Source of the DNA: Capitulum mitella
Taxonomy: Eukaryota; Arthropoda; Thecostraca; Pollicipedomorpha; Pollicipedidae
Reading direction: 5' to 3'
Assembly (NCBI GenBank): GCA_030062745.1
Contig: CP099839.1
Span: 24,789,324 to 24,853,323, forward strand
Length of the DNA stretch: 64,000 nucleotides
Shown in pieces: positions 10,150-22,370 of the stretch (positions are counted from its first letter, which is position 1; each line of letters opens with the position of its first letter). The notes beneath the pieces were generated by a model that saw only the letters and a list, made by a program, of their open reading frames with translations, did no database searches and had not been told where the DNA came from. The position numbers and the translations under genes are program-made.

Positions 10150-12383
10150 CTCAGGGGACAAGAAGTCTGGGCGGTCGTCCAGAACGAGAGCTGGGCTCCC
10201 TGGCTGATGTCCGATGTTCGAATCACTCGGTTACCCGTCACCATCAGCTGCTTAATCCGCCAGCACCAGAGTTCAGCATGAAACTCAGAACTGCTTCTGA
10301 TCTTCTAATCTTGCTTCTAAACTTCTAATCTTCACAACTGGATAGTCTGAGGTTAACGCTATATGCGTTACCTGCCACTAAACCTTGCCACCATCTAGGT
10401 GTGCAATCTGCACTGATAGTCTGATAGATAGGGAGTTCAACTCGTATGGGATCCATGTCTTTGGACTCTAACCAAGAACAACAAAATTAGCCCTTCACAA
10501 ATAGCTCTTCACAAAAGCTGATCCTAGACCGTGATCGTAATCATGGTGGCAGTTTTCATAACCAAATAACTGACGGTTAACGCCATGGACGTAAAAGTTC
10601 TACGCAGTCACTAGAACCGTCCTCTTTTTCTTTGCAACGTCGCTCTGGATAGGATCGTCGAAGTACTTGTCGTTCTTCTCTTTAGCTGACTTTTCTGCTA
10701 GAACTGTGGCGGCTACCATGGCTTCCATATCTTCTTTGTTGTAGTATTGATTCTGTAAGGCACAAAACATCCGGTGAATTCCGAGGTTTCCAAACTAAAC
10801 GGCATAATTTGCGAGAGTGGTTATTGCTGGTGAGGCAAGAGGCGAATCAACGTACAGCCGTGCTACACGGCGAAGACACGGAATACTCATTTTTCCAGTT
10901 ACGGTGTCCTTGAAACGAGTCTGACAACACGGACAATAATGTTTGTGCATTGACAGTAGCTGTCAGTTTCATGTCGGTAGCATTGGCATCATGTCCTGTT
11001 TTGAATGGGGTTGGACTGATGGTGATGATGTCGCCGGGGCAATGGCTGATCATCTTGAGACAAGCCTGTGTCGTGACTAAAACGCTGATAATAAAGAACT
11101 GGTTTGCTCATTGCACATTCTCACTGAATATACTTTGTAATCGTATTTTTGGTGGTAGATGTAATGGTAAATTGTGAACAGGACCGTTGACTTCTGTAAA
11201 TGATCGGGGGGAGGGGCGAGCCGAGGGCCTGACAACCTAACCCCCCCCCCCCCGAAATGTGCGTTTCTCAATGGAGTTAGCCCACTTTATTTTGAACAAC
11301 GGAAATTTAAAAGGTTTTTTGTCTGTAAAAGTCAAGCAAAAAAATGCATTTGATCTGCTGCATATAGGCATATATAAATAGAAGATGGAAATATAGATAA
11401 CTGATATTGACTGTTCTTTACTTTCTACCTTTGTCTCACCCCCACTTTAAGTGGAAATTTCGTAGGATGCTGCGACTGGAATGGTGTTCTTCAAACTTGT
11501 AAATCCCGCGAGAAATCAGCACTTGGGGAAGTGATGGTTACAGAAAAAACTTGCACGTCCCACCCTCACCCTTTCAACTGAACACCTACAGGTGAGCTGT
11601 TGCTCATGGAGGCTAGCATACACGTCATATAGGTAGAAAGGATGCTTAGCTCTTCTTTCTTGCAGGGGATTTCGCTTGAAATACATTCGAGGTGGCCGTT
11701 TCACCTCCTGCCCCACGACATCTGCCAATCTACGGAACCGACTGCGACGAAATAGAGCTCAAACGAAATCTTGTAATCTGGACTAACGTTTCATGTAAAC
11801 AAAACTACCATACAGAACCTCACTGGAGCCTTCTGGAGACCATAAAAGGGCGTAAATGAGAGGTCCATACATATCCATTCGTGCTGCGAAATGCAGGAAG
11901 GAAAAGTTGATGATGCAGCAGCAACGGAGCACTCCTTGCTAGTCCTGCATCCTACGAGGTGTCTTACTGCTGTATGCTTCCCCGTAAAATATGGCCGATC
12001 AACATCATGACTTGTGGAAGTTTTCAGCAATGACTAATGGTGAAATCCTGGTGTAGGGAAGCCGCGAACTCATCGCCTCCTCCTGGTCACCTCTATGGTG
12101 CTGCTGACCAAATATCGACGTCTATCGATCGCTTCACCAGGACCACGGGGCAAACATACAACCAATGCGGACTCTCTTGTTATGCACGGACGCCCGTCTG
12201 GTTCTGGTATCCATTGTTTGCACATCCAGAGCACTTTGGCTGTCTCAGGTTGGCAGGAGATGGCACTGTCTCACCCAGATGCCGAATTCCACTTTGGTGA
12301 CCAGCGTCGCCTCCAGGCTCGTCGCCGAAATGTGCTCGCGAAGAGGCGCGAGACCTGAGGAGAAGCGGACAGGCAACACTCAC
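10150..12383. other. No gene recognised
   Basis: Open frames are short. An AATAAA at 11090-11095 could be a polyadenylation signal, but no exon can be tied to it. A poly-C tract lies at about 11241-11253. The - strand frame at 11516-11728 has no recognisable domain and no splice context. Confidence 0.45.
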
Positions 12384-12476
12384 CGGAGAATTGTAGCACA
12401 TGATGGCGCCGTAGATGACGGAGAGGCCGCCGATGCCCATCAGGGTGGCGCCCACGATGGTGCCGACGTCCGCCAT
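12384..12476 (-). CDS. Candidate first coding exon of an unidentified membrane protein
   Basis: On the - strand an ATG at 12476 opens 31 codons that end in TCTCCG followed by a perfect GTGAGT donor at 12383-12378, phase 0. The peptide starts M-A-D-V-G-T-I-V-G and is almost entirely hydrophobic, fitting one transmembrane helix, ending C-Y-N-S-P. Nearly every third codon base is G or C, unlike the surrounding DNA, which supports coding. An in-frame TGA lies nine codons upstream. Downstream exons (below 12380) were not found, and I do not recognise the family. An isolated or broken exon is possible. Confidence 0.4.
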
Positions 12477-12524
12477 AGCGGCCACGCTGCGTCGCCGTCA
12501 CCTCCGGAGTGGAGGCGGCCGGGG

Positions 12525-12640
12525 CCGGCCGGCCGGCCGAGCGTTTGTTTTGTGTGTCGCCAGGTCACGGACCTGGTACCCCGACACGCTCCGAGCCGAT
12601 CAATGCCGGCGGGGTTCCACTGCCACGAGAGTCACGAGCT
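12525..12640 (+). repeat. Dispersed repeat, copy 1 (pair with 17005-17120)
   Basis: The sequence aligns with 17005-17120 across about 115 bp, sharing in order GTTTGTTTT, GTGTCGCCA, GACACGCTCC, GATCAATGCCGG and TGCCACGAG. Both copies are in the same orientation. This is a transposon or SINE family of unknown class; neither end shows a clear target duplication. Confidence 0.7.
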
Positions 12641-12829
12641 AGTTCTGCTCAGGTAGGCGTCATGGTGATCCTGTCATTCATCTTCTTCCTCCTTGTCGGC
12701 CATGCATTTAGTGGCATTCATGGGTCTGGAACATTTGACGATCCGTCCGATTGGAGGTTTGGTCTGAACATGAAGAGCTTGCGAGGAACTGCTAGACACA
12801 TTTGGCGGGCCTCCTAAATAAGAACTGTT

Positions 12830-12965
12830 CGTAAATATCTGATATCCTAGGTGAGTAACGGCCAGAAACAACTGAAGGCCTCTGTCCAAAAGAATCGGCG
12901 GAAAGCATTTCGTGGTCCCCCCAAATGACTGTCCGGAAACATTCAACGATTTCCTTAAGTGAAGA
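12830..12965 (+). repeat. Degenerate repeat related to 18690-19085
   Basis: Words such as GGAAAGCATTT and GATTTCCTTAAG followed by GAAGACNAG recur here and several times at 18690-19085. The similarity is loose but ordered. Confidence 0.45.
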
Positions 12966-13499
12966 CCAGGGACGGTGGATTACATTTTCGGCTGGGGGGC
13001 AAGCTTTATCGGATCAAGAGCCGACCTCACTCAGGGTACCTTCTTCCCCGCCCCTGAAAAAAAAATAACTGAATTTCGTTCTTTTTGCTATGGCCCAGTT
13101 TTTCGTTAAATAAACCATTTTTCCCCGGGTTTGGCGCTGGTGTACACCTTTCTTCTCTAAAATGCGTGGATTTTTCTATTCAGGTCTGCACCCATTGCCA
13201 TTTTTCAGGTCTTTGCCCTTGGGCATCCATCTAGGCACGTAATGGCGAATAATGCAAACTTCTGCTTATTATGTTGTCTGCCTTTACATCACGAATTCGA
13301 CATTATTATAAAGTACATTTGTAAACGGCTGAAAAGACGGTTTCCTCCTACAACATTAAATCATAACTCGAAGCTCAGTAACAAAGCTCTTATCACACGA
13401 AAACGAAATCATTATATTAAGTACTTACCAAGCAGCTTTGCCTGTCTCCCACACACACAATGTAATAATGCCAGCACCAAACCTCGAACATAATGGACA

Positions 13500-13640
13500 A
13501 GGGACGTAGCCAGAATTCCGCCCAGGGGGGGGCGAAATCGGATCCAGGGGGCTCTCGTAATGGGAGCCCTCGCTAAGGGTGGATCCAGGATTTCGCCAAG
13601 GCGGGGGGAGGGGAGGGGGTGGAGGCGAATGGTCAGCGCG
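13500..13640 (+). mobile_element. Remnant of a small hAT-like element
   Basis: The start, AGGGACGTAGCCAGAATT, is like the left terminal repeat of the elements at 36440 and 26894 (CAGNGRCGTAGCCAG). It is followed by the usual run of G. A second half-copy with GGATCCAGG occurs at about 13578. The right end and target duplication were not found. Confidence 0.35.
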
Positions 13641-13897
13641 GGGCCTCCATTTTTTGCCCTTCAGATATGAAAAATGATGTTATTTTTGCTTTTTACGATA
13701 TAACATAAACGAAAAAAATCAAACGCGTCACCTTATTTGAGAAAATTTTGCTTTTTTCTTATCAAAGTGGCCAGAATATGACCAAATAGGCGAGATTTTA
13801 GGCGGTTCCGTTTCTCCCTTCATTTCAAATGTGTCTGCACCTGGTCCAGGAACCCGTCTGTTCCCGCCCGATCCCGTAGTTTGTGGCATTGTTTTGG

Positions 13898-13928
13898 TTT
13901 AGGTTAGTTTAGTTTAGTTTAGTTTAGT
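13898..13928. repeat. Short (TTTAG)n array
   Basis: Five to six tandem TTTAG units, the first two reading TTTAGGTTAG. It sits just before the 21-bp-period array. It is too short and imperfect to call an interstitial telomere. Confidence 0.7.
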
Positions 13929-13963
13929 TGATATCAATTTAATTTAGGTTCTCTCTTGCAGTC

Positions 13964-15640
13964 ACAGGGACACTTCTGGTCGTCTCGGGCTGTCTGCCGT
14001 GCCAGGAGCCTCTAGTGGTCTCAGGTTCCTTTTCCTCAGGTTTCACGTGTCCCGGGACGTCTCAGGCGCTCCTTTGGCAGTTTCAGGGGCACCTCCGACA
14101 GTCTCAGGGGCCCATCTCGCAGTTTCAGGGACACTTAAACCATCTCGGACTCCCTCCTGTTGTCCCTGGGACGTTCTTGCCGTCTAAGGAGACCCTCAGG
14201 CACTAAAAAGAGTTCTCTGTAAGTCTCTACCGTGACCGGGGCGCCTCTTGCAATCGTCAAGTCCTTTGGCCGTTTCAGGAACAGTCTGGACGACTCAAGG
14301 TCTAGTAGTTTCATGGACCACTCTGGTCGTGTCAGGGGCCGCTGTTGCTAGAGACTTCTAGTTAGCAGTCTTAAAGGTCTCTCTCCAGCAGTCTCCGTGG
14401 ACCCCCTGCGGTCCTTGGTACCTCTGTTATCGTCTCTGGGAAACATTTTTGCTATCTCAGGGGCCCTCTGGCAGTCAAAAACGACCTTTTTGGCAATTCC
14501 AGGGACCCTGTGCAGTGTCATAGACCCTGTGAACGTCTCCGGTAGTCCTAATGGCTGTATCAGGGGTCTTATTCTGTTACATAAGGTATATCTGGCAGTC
14601 TTTTAGGGCCCCTCTAGCTGTAACAACTTAAGCCGATTTATTGGCGCTTCAGGAGCCTCACTGGCAGTCCCAGGGAGCCTTGCCCGTACCAGGAGCCCGC
14701 TCATTACACTCGGGGACCCTCTTGCTGTCCAGCGCCCCCATAAAACCCACACACCGTCTCAGAGGCCTTCTTATCGTCCTTGTCTCGCAGGGACCCTGCG
14801 ACCTTTTTGGAGGTCTCAGTGGTCATCTGCGGTGTACGGGCCCATCTTGCCGTCTCAGAAACCACCTGACCTTCCCGAGGGCCCCCGACAGCATCAAGAA
14901 CTCCTCAAGGTTTCAAAAAGGCCAGTGCAACCCACTGGCTCCTCTCGAGGTTGAGAAGGCCACCAACGAATCCCCGTTCAGGGACCCCTCTGGCTGGCCA
15001 GGGTCTCCTTATGCCGTGCCAGGCACCTAAAGTTAGTGCCAGGCATCTAAAGTTCTTTCCGTTCCGTTCAGGTGCCTCTCTGGCAATGTTAGCGGTCTCA
15101 TGGACTCTGCCGTGTTAGGACGCTTGCGGTCCCAGGGGTCTTCGAGGAGTTTCAAGGACCTTTCTTTATATCTTAGGGGCCGTCTTACCGTGTCAGAGTC
15201 TCATTAACCTTCGCGGAGGCCCTCTGACTACATCAAGAACCTTCAGCTTTTCACTCACAGGGGCCCCCTAGGGACTCAGTCCTCATCTTGAGACTCAGGG
15301 GTCTTATGAGCCATCTGGCGATCTTGGGAACACTCTGTCTTGCTGGGACCCTGTTGTGGTCTCAGAGGCCCTTTGGGAGCTTTAGGGGCCCTCTATGCGT
15401 CTCAGAAGTCATCTAACCCTCCAGGAGGCCTCTCTGGCTGCGTCAAGAGCCCGTCAGGTTCTTACAGAGACCCCGTGAAGCTCATACAGGGTCCCTTGGG
15501 GATTCCTTTTAAGTCTGACAGGGCCCCTTCTCAGGCCTCAGGGGGAGGGGGTCATCACCCCAATTGCTCCCCCTTTGGTTCTGCGCCTGGCCGTCGTAAT
15601 CATCGGGACCCCGTGTGGTTAAAAATTACTGTCGGCTTGT
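13964..15640 (+). repeat. Degenerate minisatellite with 21-bp period
   Basis: Units resembling GTYTCAGGGGCNCCTCTNGCA follow each other at close to 21-bp spacing, clearest at 14069-14150 and 14530-14610. Because 21 is a multiple of three, open frames read as seven-residue repeats (V-S-G-A-P-L-A). The array is highly diverged; roughly 70-80 units would fit. Nothing suggests translation: stops interrupt every frame. Confidence 0.75.
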
Positions 15641-16015
15641 AAAGGTGCCTCGCTGCCTTAAACGGGGCCCATGCTTACCTGTGAAGACGCTCCTCCCGAC
15701 CTGGCGGGTGCATGTTACAGGCCGGCAAGGGCATCTTTACAGGAAAGCAGGGACTTCTGAATGATCGTTTAGGGGGTCACTGCCTATCTGTACGGCCACC
15801 CTATCTGTCTGTAAAGGGCCACCCTATCCCCCTGCTGACATCTGGAGGCAGGGACAGGGACCTTCTTCCAGACCGAAAATAGGTCCGTTCCATGCTGACA
15901 GGGGCCTTTTACGAGTCGACAGGAGGCCCTCCCCAGACAAGCCGTGAACTCTCCTACACGCTAGCAAGGACCCCTAGACACCCATTCAAACCACGGGCCT
16001 CTCTCCATAGCACAA
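15641..16015 (+). repeat. Second block of short GC-rich repeats
   Basis: Loose repeats of CTGNCAGGGNCCTTC type and of GCCACCCTATC (twice near 15796-15830) continue from the 21-bp array with a less regular period. It is probably an older or different part of the same array. Confidence 0.45.
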
Positions 16016-17004
16016 AGCGTTCTTGTATATTCGGAGTATGTTTTCTTTCGTTTCGTAAGTCTTCTTTAATGCTTAAAATATTCTTATTTTGCTTTGATTG
16101 TCTGTTTCAGACAGTGTAACACGCCCAGCGTGAGCCTCACGTTATCATCTCACGCCTCAAGCCTCACACAAGGAACTTGGGCCTACGGCCCCAGGGGGCC
16201 GCTAGGCCGCCAAGTGGTCCCGCTTGGCCTCCAACGGGAAGAGGAGCATGGCTCCCCCCCCCCTTGGTTACGCCATTGTAATGGACGGAACCATATCTTG
16301 CCAGTGTCCAAGGGATTAACAGTCAGTTCCATGCCCAACATGGTATACGGAAAGAATCTCAATATACATCAAGCTGAGTGACGCTAAAATCACAAAAGGG
16401 AGGCATATAATAAATATGATATAATTTTCCCCATAGAGCTTACGTTCAATTTCCAAAAAAGTGGGGGCCATGGCCCCACCCTCCGCCCTTCTCCCTGTTC
16501 CTACGCACATGTATTCATGTGCACAAAAACGGTTATATTTCTCCCTGTTGACGTCACGTTTGGTAGAAAAGGTTGCCGCGTACATTTGTGCTGATTACTC
16601 CTGAAATCATAGCCAGAATCGTCGCGTCTTGTAATGGGTGCCGAGTACCATCAAATTCTAAACTGATGACTACCATATCTGAAAAAAACCTTCGGATTTG
16701 TACTAAATTTTGCCGAAACTGTTGTCGTCTGTCGCCGATGCTCCCACAATGTTTTTTTTTTTTTTTAGTAGGGTAAGGTTGATTTTTTACGATTTTGCTC
16801 GGTGCAGTGAACGAAACTTCTGGGGGGGGGGCAAAAACATAGTTTTGCCCCCACAGCCTGATGGCTGGGGGGGCGACTGCCCCTCCTGCCCCCCCCCCTT
16901 TCCGCCGTCGCTGGTGAGGACTGTCAGAAAAAAATGCCAGGCTAGCTGAGTGGGGACTGACCGGGGACATTAGACTGTCCTTTCTGATGCGTGGTGGGCC
17001 GGTA
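16016..17004. other. Repeat-rich stretch without a gene
   Basis: It contains homopolymer runs (poly-C near 16254, poly-T at 16752-16766, poly-G near 16821 and poly-C near 16892) and fragments that look like small element ends (GGTTACGCCATTG near 16266). No coding sequence or complete element could be defined. Confidence 0.45.
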
Positions 17005-17120
17005 CAGACCAGCCGAGGGTTTGTTTTGAGTGTCGCCAAGCCACGGGTGCGGTGGCCGGACACGCTCCAAAACGATCAATGCCGGGCTACGTCCGCTGCC
17101 ACGAGCGTCATTAACCGGGC
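17005..17120 (+). repeat. Dispersed repeat, copy 2 (pair with 12525-12640)
   Basis: Second copy of the 115-bp family described at 12525, in the same orientation. Differences are scattered point changes and a few short indels. Confidence 0.7.
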
Positions 17121-17593
17121 ACCGCCTGAGGGGTGTCAAATAGGGCACCCTCCTCGGTTTTTCGTAAATAACTTTTGAACGTTAGAGACAGCTCATCCAA
17201 ACTTTAAATACCTATGTATCAATTAATTTTGCGTATTTTGACATCAAAACCATTTCCATGCTAAGTCAGGCCGTGGAGATATGATGACATAAATGAATCC
17301 TTGCGTGCATGTTTTTATCTCTTCGGGAGGTGGCGCGACATGCTTCGTTTTTTTCGGATAATATTCGCGAATATGATGTGCGGATTACTTCGATTTACAT
17401 CGGACACGGTCCCCAAAGGAGCATGCAACCGCGACACGTCAGCATTAGAGGTTATATTAGGTCAGAAGCATAATGGACAGTGGACTGCTGCAATGTGGGT
17501 GATAGACGTGGCTGCCGCTGACCTTCGCCATTGTTCAGGCCAGTCAAACAAATCGATATGCGCCTCATAAAAAGGTTCACCAAATGCAACCTG

Positions 17594-17609
17594 AGGTCAT
17601 GTAAGGTCA
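17594..17609 (+). promoter_or_regulatory. DR4-type direct repeat of AGGTCA
   Basis: Two perfect AGGTCA half-sites are separated by the four bases TGTA, the arrangement bound by several nuclear receptor heterodimers with RXR/USP. More TGACCT words follow at 17755 and 17881-17900. The site lies far from either gene and may belong to a repeat, so function is not shown. Confidence 0.3.
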
Positions 17610-18689
17610 CGCCGTCGACAGATAGCAAAACCAAATATGAGGCAGCATTGCCTGTAGAAGATCACTCAGTAGCAGCAGAGAACAATTATTGTTCCTGGTC
17701 AGAAAAAGAAAATGATTATCCGTCCTCACCTTGCGTACTTTGACCCGTATTGACCTGGCTTGGTGAAGAGCAGACAGAGCGGATTTAATTATACGAGATG
17801 TCTGTTCAGTTCTGTACTTGATGCAGTTAAGAATCTCAGCGAGTAATACTCTTTGGCAGCAAGAGCAATGCGACCATATCTGACCTGACCTGGACTGACC
17901 TTGACTGAATGGAAAGCAGTTGATGCAAAACTGATCACCAGAAGGCTCTACTTCAGTCCTTTTTGTCACGCGGATCAACACGGCTGTAAGTATCGATCTT
18001 TGGCATGTAAACTGAAACCAGTATTTCACTAGACTTCACTAGGTTGCCCTTGACCCGACATTTTTTAACATTTTGGCATACTGCTGACGCACAAGAAGAT
18101 CCTTCGTTTGATACCCAGTTGAAGGCTGTAGGACCAGCATTGCCGATGATACGATGTACGAGCCGTTGTCAGTTTTTTCGACGTCGTGTCTTCCGTTTTA
18201 CTTGATCGGTGACGCCATCAGTCATGTGACCAGGGCTAGCATGGTATTTTCTGAATCGCAAGACTCAGAGCTATCGACTGGTGGAAGACCGGTTCATATC
18301 CGACGGTTTGATCCTGAGATAGCAAGAGGTACCCTTTTGACACCCCCAGGCGGTCGCGGGCACGAAAACACGTCTGACGGTGCCGTGTTAACTGGCTCTG
18401 TCCAGCTAGGAGTCACGTTGGTCCCGTCACTACATCATTCGCCTTTCCTAGCCAGAGACCATAATCGTCTCATCACTGGTCTTTCATTTAGTGGCTTTCC
18501 TGGTTTGGGAAATGTGATTGTCATCGCTGGCTGATCCAGACCATGTGCTGAGGAAGGGAGGAGGGCAAGTCGCAATGCGTGTTACCTAGCCGGCCCCAAA
18601 TGCTGGTTTATCTCCAAACTTACGTCACTTTGTCGAGTTTTTTGGGACTGAGACTTACGTAAGTAATCTGTTTTTTTTTTTAATGAAAT

Positions 18690-19085
18690 TGACTACTCAA
18701 CAGCGGAAAACACAGTGGGCCAAACGACATGTTGGTCCACGTTTCCCAGTGAAACAGGGACTCTGATGGCTCCTCCCTGGATCCGTTAGGGCCGGTCCTT
18801 CTGATGAGGACTAGCCTGAACATCAAATGCAACTTACAATGACTTGTCGGAAACAGGAAGCATTTCACAGTCCTACCAAGTGGGGATTGTTCAGAAATGC
18901 CTCAAGGCCTTCGTATTTGAGGACTGGCCAGGATCACCTGGAGTCTTAAGTGAGCACTGGGAGAACATTTGGCGGTTTCCTTAAGGATGACTAGCCGAAA
19001 GCATTTTGCAATCCTCTGGAGTAAAGACTAGCCGAAAAATACGATCCTTCTGAGTGAAGACTCGCTAGAAAAAATCGGTCGCTCC
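18690..19085 (+). repeat. Degenerate tandem repeat with GACTAGCCGAAAG words
   Basis: Words GACTAGCC, GGAAGCATTT and TTCCTTAAG recur at irregular intervals of about 35-70 bp. The best adjacent units start near 18987, 19026 and 19061. No coding signal. Confidence 0.5.
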
Positions 19086-20530
19086 CCCTTGTGGAGTTCT
19101 CACATTTTTGGCCATCAGTCTGATCAGATGGGTACTACCCGTCTGGCCAGCACACAGGCATTATCCGCATGTGTCGCCGGTCGTAGTCCTATGTTCTTGA
19201 AGGTCCTATGTCCATGACCTATGTCCTAGGTAGGAACGGTACGTCTGCCTGGCTCAGGTCGAGTGACGTCATATCTATGCTGATACTGGCTGAATGCGGA
19301 GGAATTACATGGCACTGATGATGACAGGTGGTGTCGGTTGACGAATTAAAATGATAATTTCCCGTCACGAAGAAGAATGTGGATAGCGAGGGTTGTGGAT
19401 AGCTCAGCGTATTCAGCCGACCATACTGTTAATAGATGATGGCTGTCGATGATAGTCTGGCCTTGGAAGGCCAAACAAAAGGTGACTGACATGAGCTTTA
19501 AAAAACAGGCACGATTGCGAACGGACGTGTCCGCGATTTTGTTGTTGTCATTTCCTGTTTTTGGTATCGCCCTCTGAATCTCAACTACAAAACAAAATGG
19601 GAAACTGGAAACACAACTGTAAAATTCTGCGTAACCAGGTCCATCAGTTCACCTTCTACCGCGGCGATACCCATTCCGTTCTGGACGTCGTACTAATGTC
19701 GAGTGATTTGGGCGAGGTCAGTGAGCCTCCTGGGTCTACCGTTAAGATAACCGACCACACCTCTCACCGCCGTCGTGTCGTTGTCACCACCGCCATTCCT
19801 CGCACCAGAGACAGACCCACGTACCGAACTGGATGCAACTGCCGCACACCAGTCCTGTGAACCTCATCTCCGCCGTACGGACTGGGGAGCTGTGGTCAGG
19901 CCTGGCGATTCTTGCGAACGACAGTCGTAATGTTTCTCCACTGAGAGGAGCCGCACTCAGGACACTCACGCTCTGTCCACAGATTTCGGGTGCACAAACC
20001 ATCGCCTCCACCGGTAAGCGACGACACTGGACCTGATGCGCCGGCGCAGGGATGTCAAAAACAGCGGCAACATTGACACCTACAGCCGACTTAATCCTGC
20101 AGTGAGACGTGCCAACAGAAGCTACATTCGAGGTGAATCTCGCAGCGCACGCATAATGTACATACCTCCATCGAAGCTCTACCACCAATAGTAGCTAGTC
20201 ATAGCACTCAAACGAAGCTCACCAGTGCAACTTGTGACGTGTCGGTCACCATTGCAACCTGCGAACCTAACACCCGACGAACTGAATAACCATTTCACCT
20301 CCATCGCTAACGAATCAGTAACAAAGTAACGACGGTTTCAGGAGTCGAGCCGAGAAACGTTGAACGTGCGTCGCCCTCGTGTTAATACCGTTGCACTAAA
20401 TATCATGCCTGTGACTCTTGACCAGCTTTAACGTGTTTGTTTTTTTCGCTGTTAAATAAGACTTCGTATCTGGAAGGAGATATACGTTTAAACGCCCTGA
20501 AGCTTAAGCTTTAACGCCATCGGCCGTATC

Positions 20531-22001
20531 TTGCTTCGCATTGCCATCAAAAGCATCGTCACTGGAACGGTTCCCTCTAGGTGGAAAAGCGCTGTGGTTA
20601 TACCAATGCATAAAAGGAACGATTCCACATCAGCGTCAGCTTCATTTATTTATATAAATACTCATAACTTCATGTTAGTTCATCTAACTTCATCTAACTT
20701 CAACAACAGTCACCCTGGTTCCAGTTATACGCACAATCGTGGGGAATATTGTACATCAGCAGCTCACATTTTATTTGAAGCACCAAGGCCCTTTTAGTAA
20801 TCACCAGGATGGATGCATCGAAAACCACTCGACTTGTTTTGCACTTTTAGCTGGCGCCGACAAAATCATGCCCGTCATGGGCCCGTCTCAAGCGCCACTT
20901 CACACGTACATGCATTTAAACCGCTGTTTCGGTGCAGTAGACCATTTTTCTCTTTTCATGAAACTTGGCCTTTCCAAATTTCCACTGGCTGGTTTAAGAG
21001 CTATCATAATGGTCACACGCAGCGCCTGAGAGTTGAAGATACTCTATCTGGAATTCAGAACATCACTGTTGGTACTTTTCAGGGTTCGTGTCTCGGCCCT
21101 TTGCTCCAAAACATAGCCAGCAATGACCTCACCTGCCATATCCCGCTTGGTGTCAACGGCTTCCGAGTAACAATGGCCCGGTACGCAGATGACACACAGA
21201 TCGCGGTCATTGGACCACGCAGCAGGCTACCAGACTTGCAAAAATCATCGGAGACTGTCCTTGACACAATGTGTACATGGGTTCTCCGACGTGGTATGAT
21301 GGTCAATGCGGAAAAGACAGAGCTCTTACTCTGTGGAGACAAGCGCCAGCTGAGTGAGATCAGAGAGACGCCCACTATCAGAGGCGCAGCCAGGATTTTC
21401 TAAAGGGGGGGGAAGCTCAGTGTGAACTGAATTCCTCCGAAAACCGCCTGCTGGGAGGATAATGTGCAGTGGTTTTCACAAAAATGCCGGTTTTGGGGCC
21501 CCTTTGGCTGCGCCGGTGCCCACTATTCTATTTTAGCAATCACTTCATTGTCCGGAAAGCGTAAAAAAAAATATCAGTGTCACAATGAATCCTGCACTGT
21601 CCTGGGACTTGCACATCAAACATGTCACTGGTCGATGTTATGGCATTCTTGTCGCCCGGCTAAATGCCAAGCACCCACTGCCCTCCAGTGTGCTGCCTCG
21701 GATCATTCACGCGTTAGTGTTTTCTCACGTCCGCTACTGTGCACAGATATTCGGACGCGTAAATCGTACGACCGTCGTCAAGTTGCAGAGAGTATTTAAC
21801 TTTGCGGCTAGGGCGATATCGGACCGGAGAAAATTTAGCCACATTTCTGATGTTTTAAGACGGTTCAGTTGGCTGAACGCTCGGCAGTTTTTCGACTATT
21901 TCGAATCATGTCTTCTGCACAGGATTTTGACCACCAGGAAGCCCGAAACTCTGCGCGCATCACTATCGCATAACCGTGAGAACAACGAGCGCAGAACGTG
22001 A
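20531..22001 (+). pseudogene. Reverse transcriptase pseudogene of the non-LTR element
   Basis: Recognisable RT blocks are S-I-V-T-G-T-V-P-S-R-W-K (about 20548), the F-Q-G-S-C-L-G-P-L-L block (near 21077-21106) and the catalytic Y-A-D-D-T (21182-21196), followed by W-V-L-R-R-G-M-M-V-N-A-E-K-T-E. The thumb and connection region resumes after the inserted element at 21585-22001 (A-L-S-W-D-L-H-I-K-H-V). At least two frameshifts separate the first blocks, so no active enzyme is made. Confidence 0.85.
21379..21518 (+). mobile_element. 140-bp non-autonomous hAT-like element inside the RT fossil
   Basis: The element begins CAGAGGCGCAGCC and ends GGCTGCGCCGGTG; the two 13-bp ends are inverted copies at 11 of 13 positions. 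It is flanked by a perfect 8-bp duplication, CCCACTAT, at 21371-21378 and 21519-21526. Eight-base duplications and CAGNGG ends are typical of hAT transposons. It has no coding capacity. A related copy lies at 42389-42541. Confidence 0.85.
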
Positions 22002-22370
22002 CAGTCAAATCGCCTCATCCTTCCTCGTATCATAGACAATCATGGAAGACGAGTTTTCACCTACCGAGCTCTGCAACTGTGCACCAAACATGTTACAACC
22101 AACTGTACAGCTAACGTGTCTCAGGGTACTCTTAATACCCGCATCCATGATAACTTTAAGCACGCTTGATATTTTCTTTACCTGTTTACATATGATTTGC
22201 AGCCTAAATGCTGAATTGTGTATCAGTCATCTTTGTATTTGATATGTGCATACGTGTATTAATGTTTGCTGAGGTACTGATGGAGGTGTGAAAATAACCC
22301 TTTTACAGTGAACCTACCTGATATGTGCAATAAAAAATAAATAAACTAATGAATAAACTAATAAACCCAA

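Larger units (their letters stand above)
19560..22370 (+). mobile_element. Fossil non-LTR retrotransposon (CR1/L2-like, Jockey superfamily)
   Basis: In order on the + strand lie the C-terminal end of an endonuclease domain (19630-19860, with the T-D-H-T-S-H version of the S-D-H motif), a linker rich in Arg (20030-20190), and a reverse transcriptase with thumb region (20530-22000). The 3' end is an AATAAA-rich simple repeat (22330-22370), as CR1/L2 elements have. The frame changes several times and stops occur, so the copy is dead. The 5' part of the endonuclease is missing. A small hAT-like element interrupts it at 21379-21518. The exact clade was not resolved. Confidence 0.85.

Noticed and set aside
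13898-13928. Interstitial telomeric repeat
   Set aside because: The unit is mostly TTTAG, not a known telomere unit such as TTAGG, and only five to six copies are present.
14397-15642. Collagen-like Gly/Pro open frames
   Set aside because: They come from the 21-bp minisatellite and are broken by stops in every frame.
18154-18534. 126-codon ATG-started open frame
   Set aside because: No recognisable domain, codon bias or splice context; possible but unsupported.
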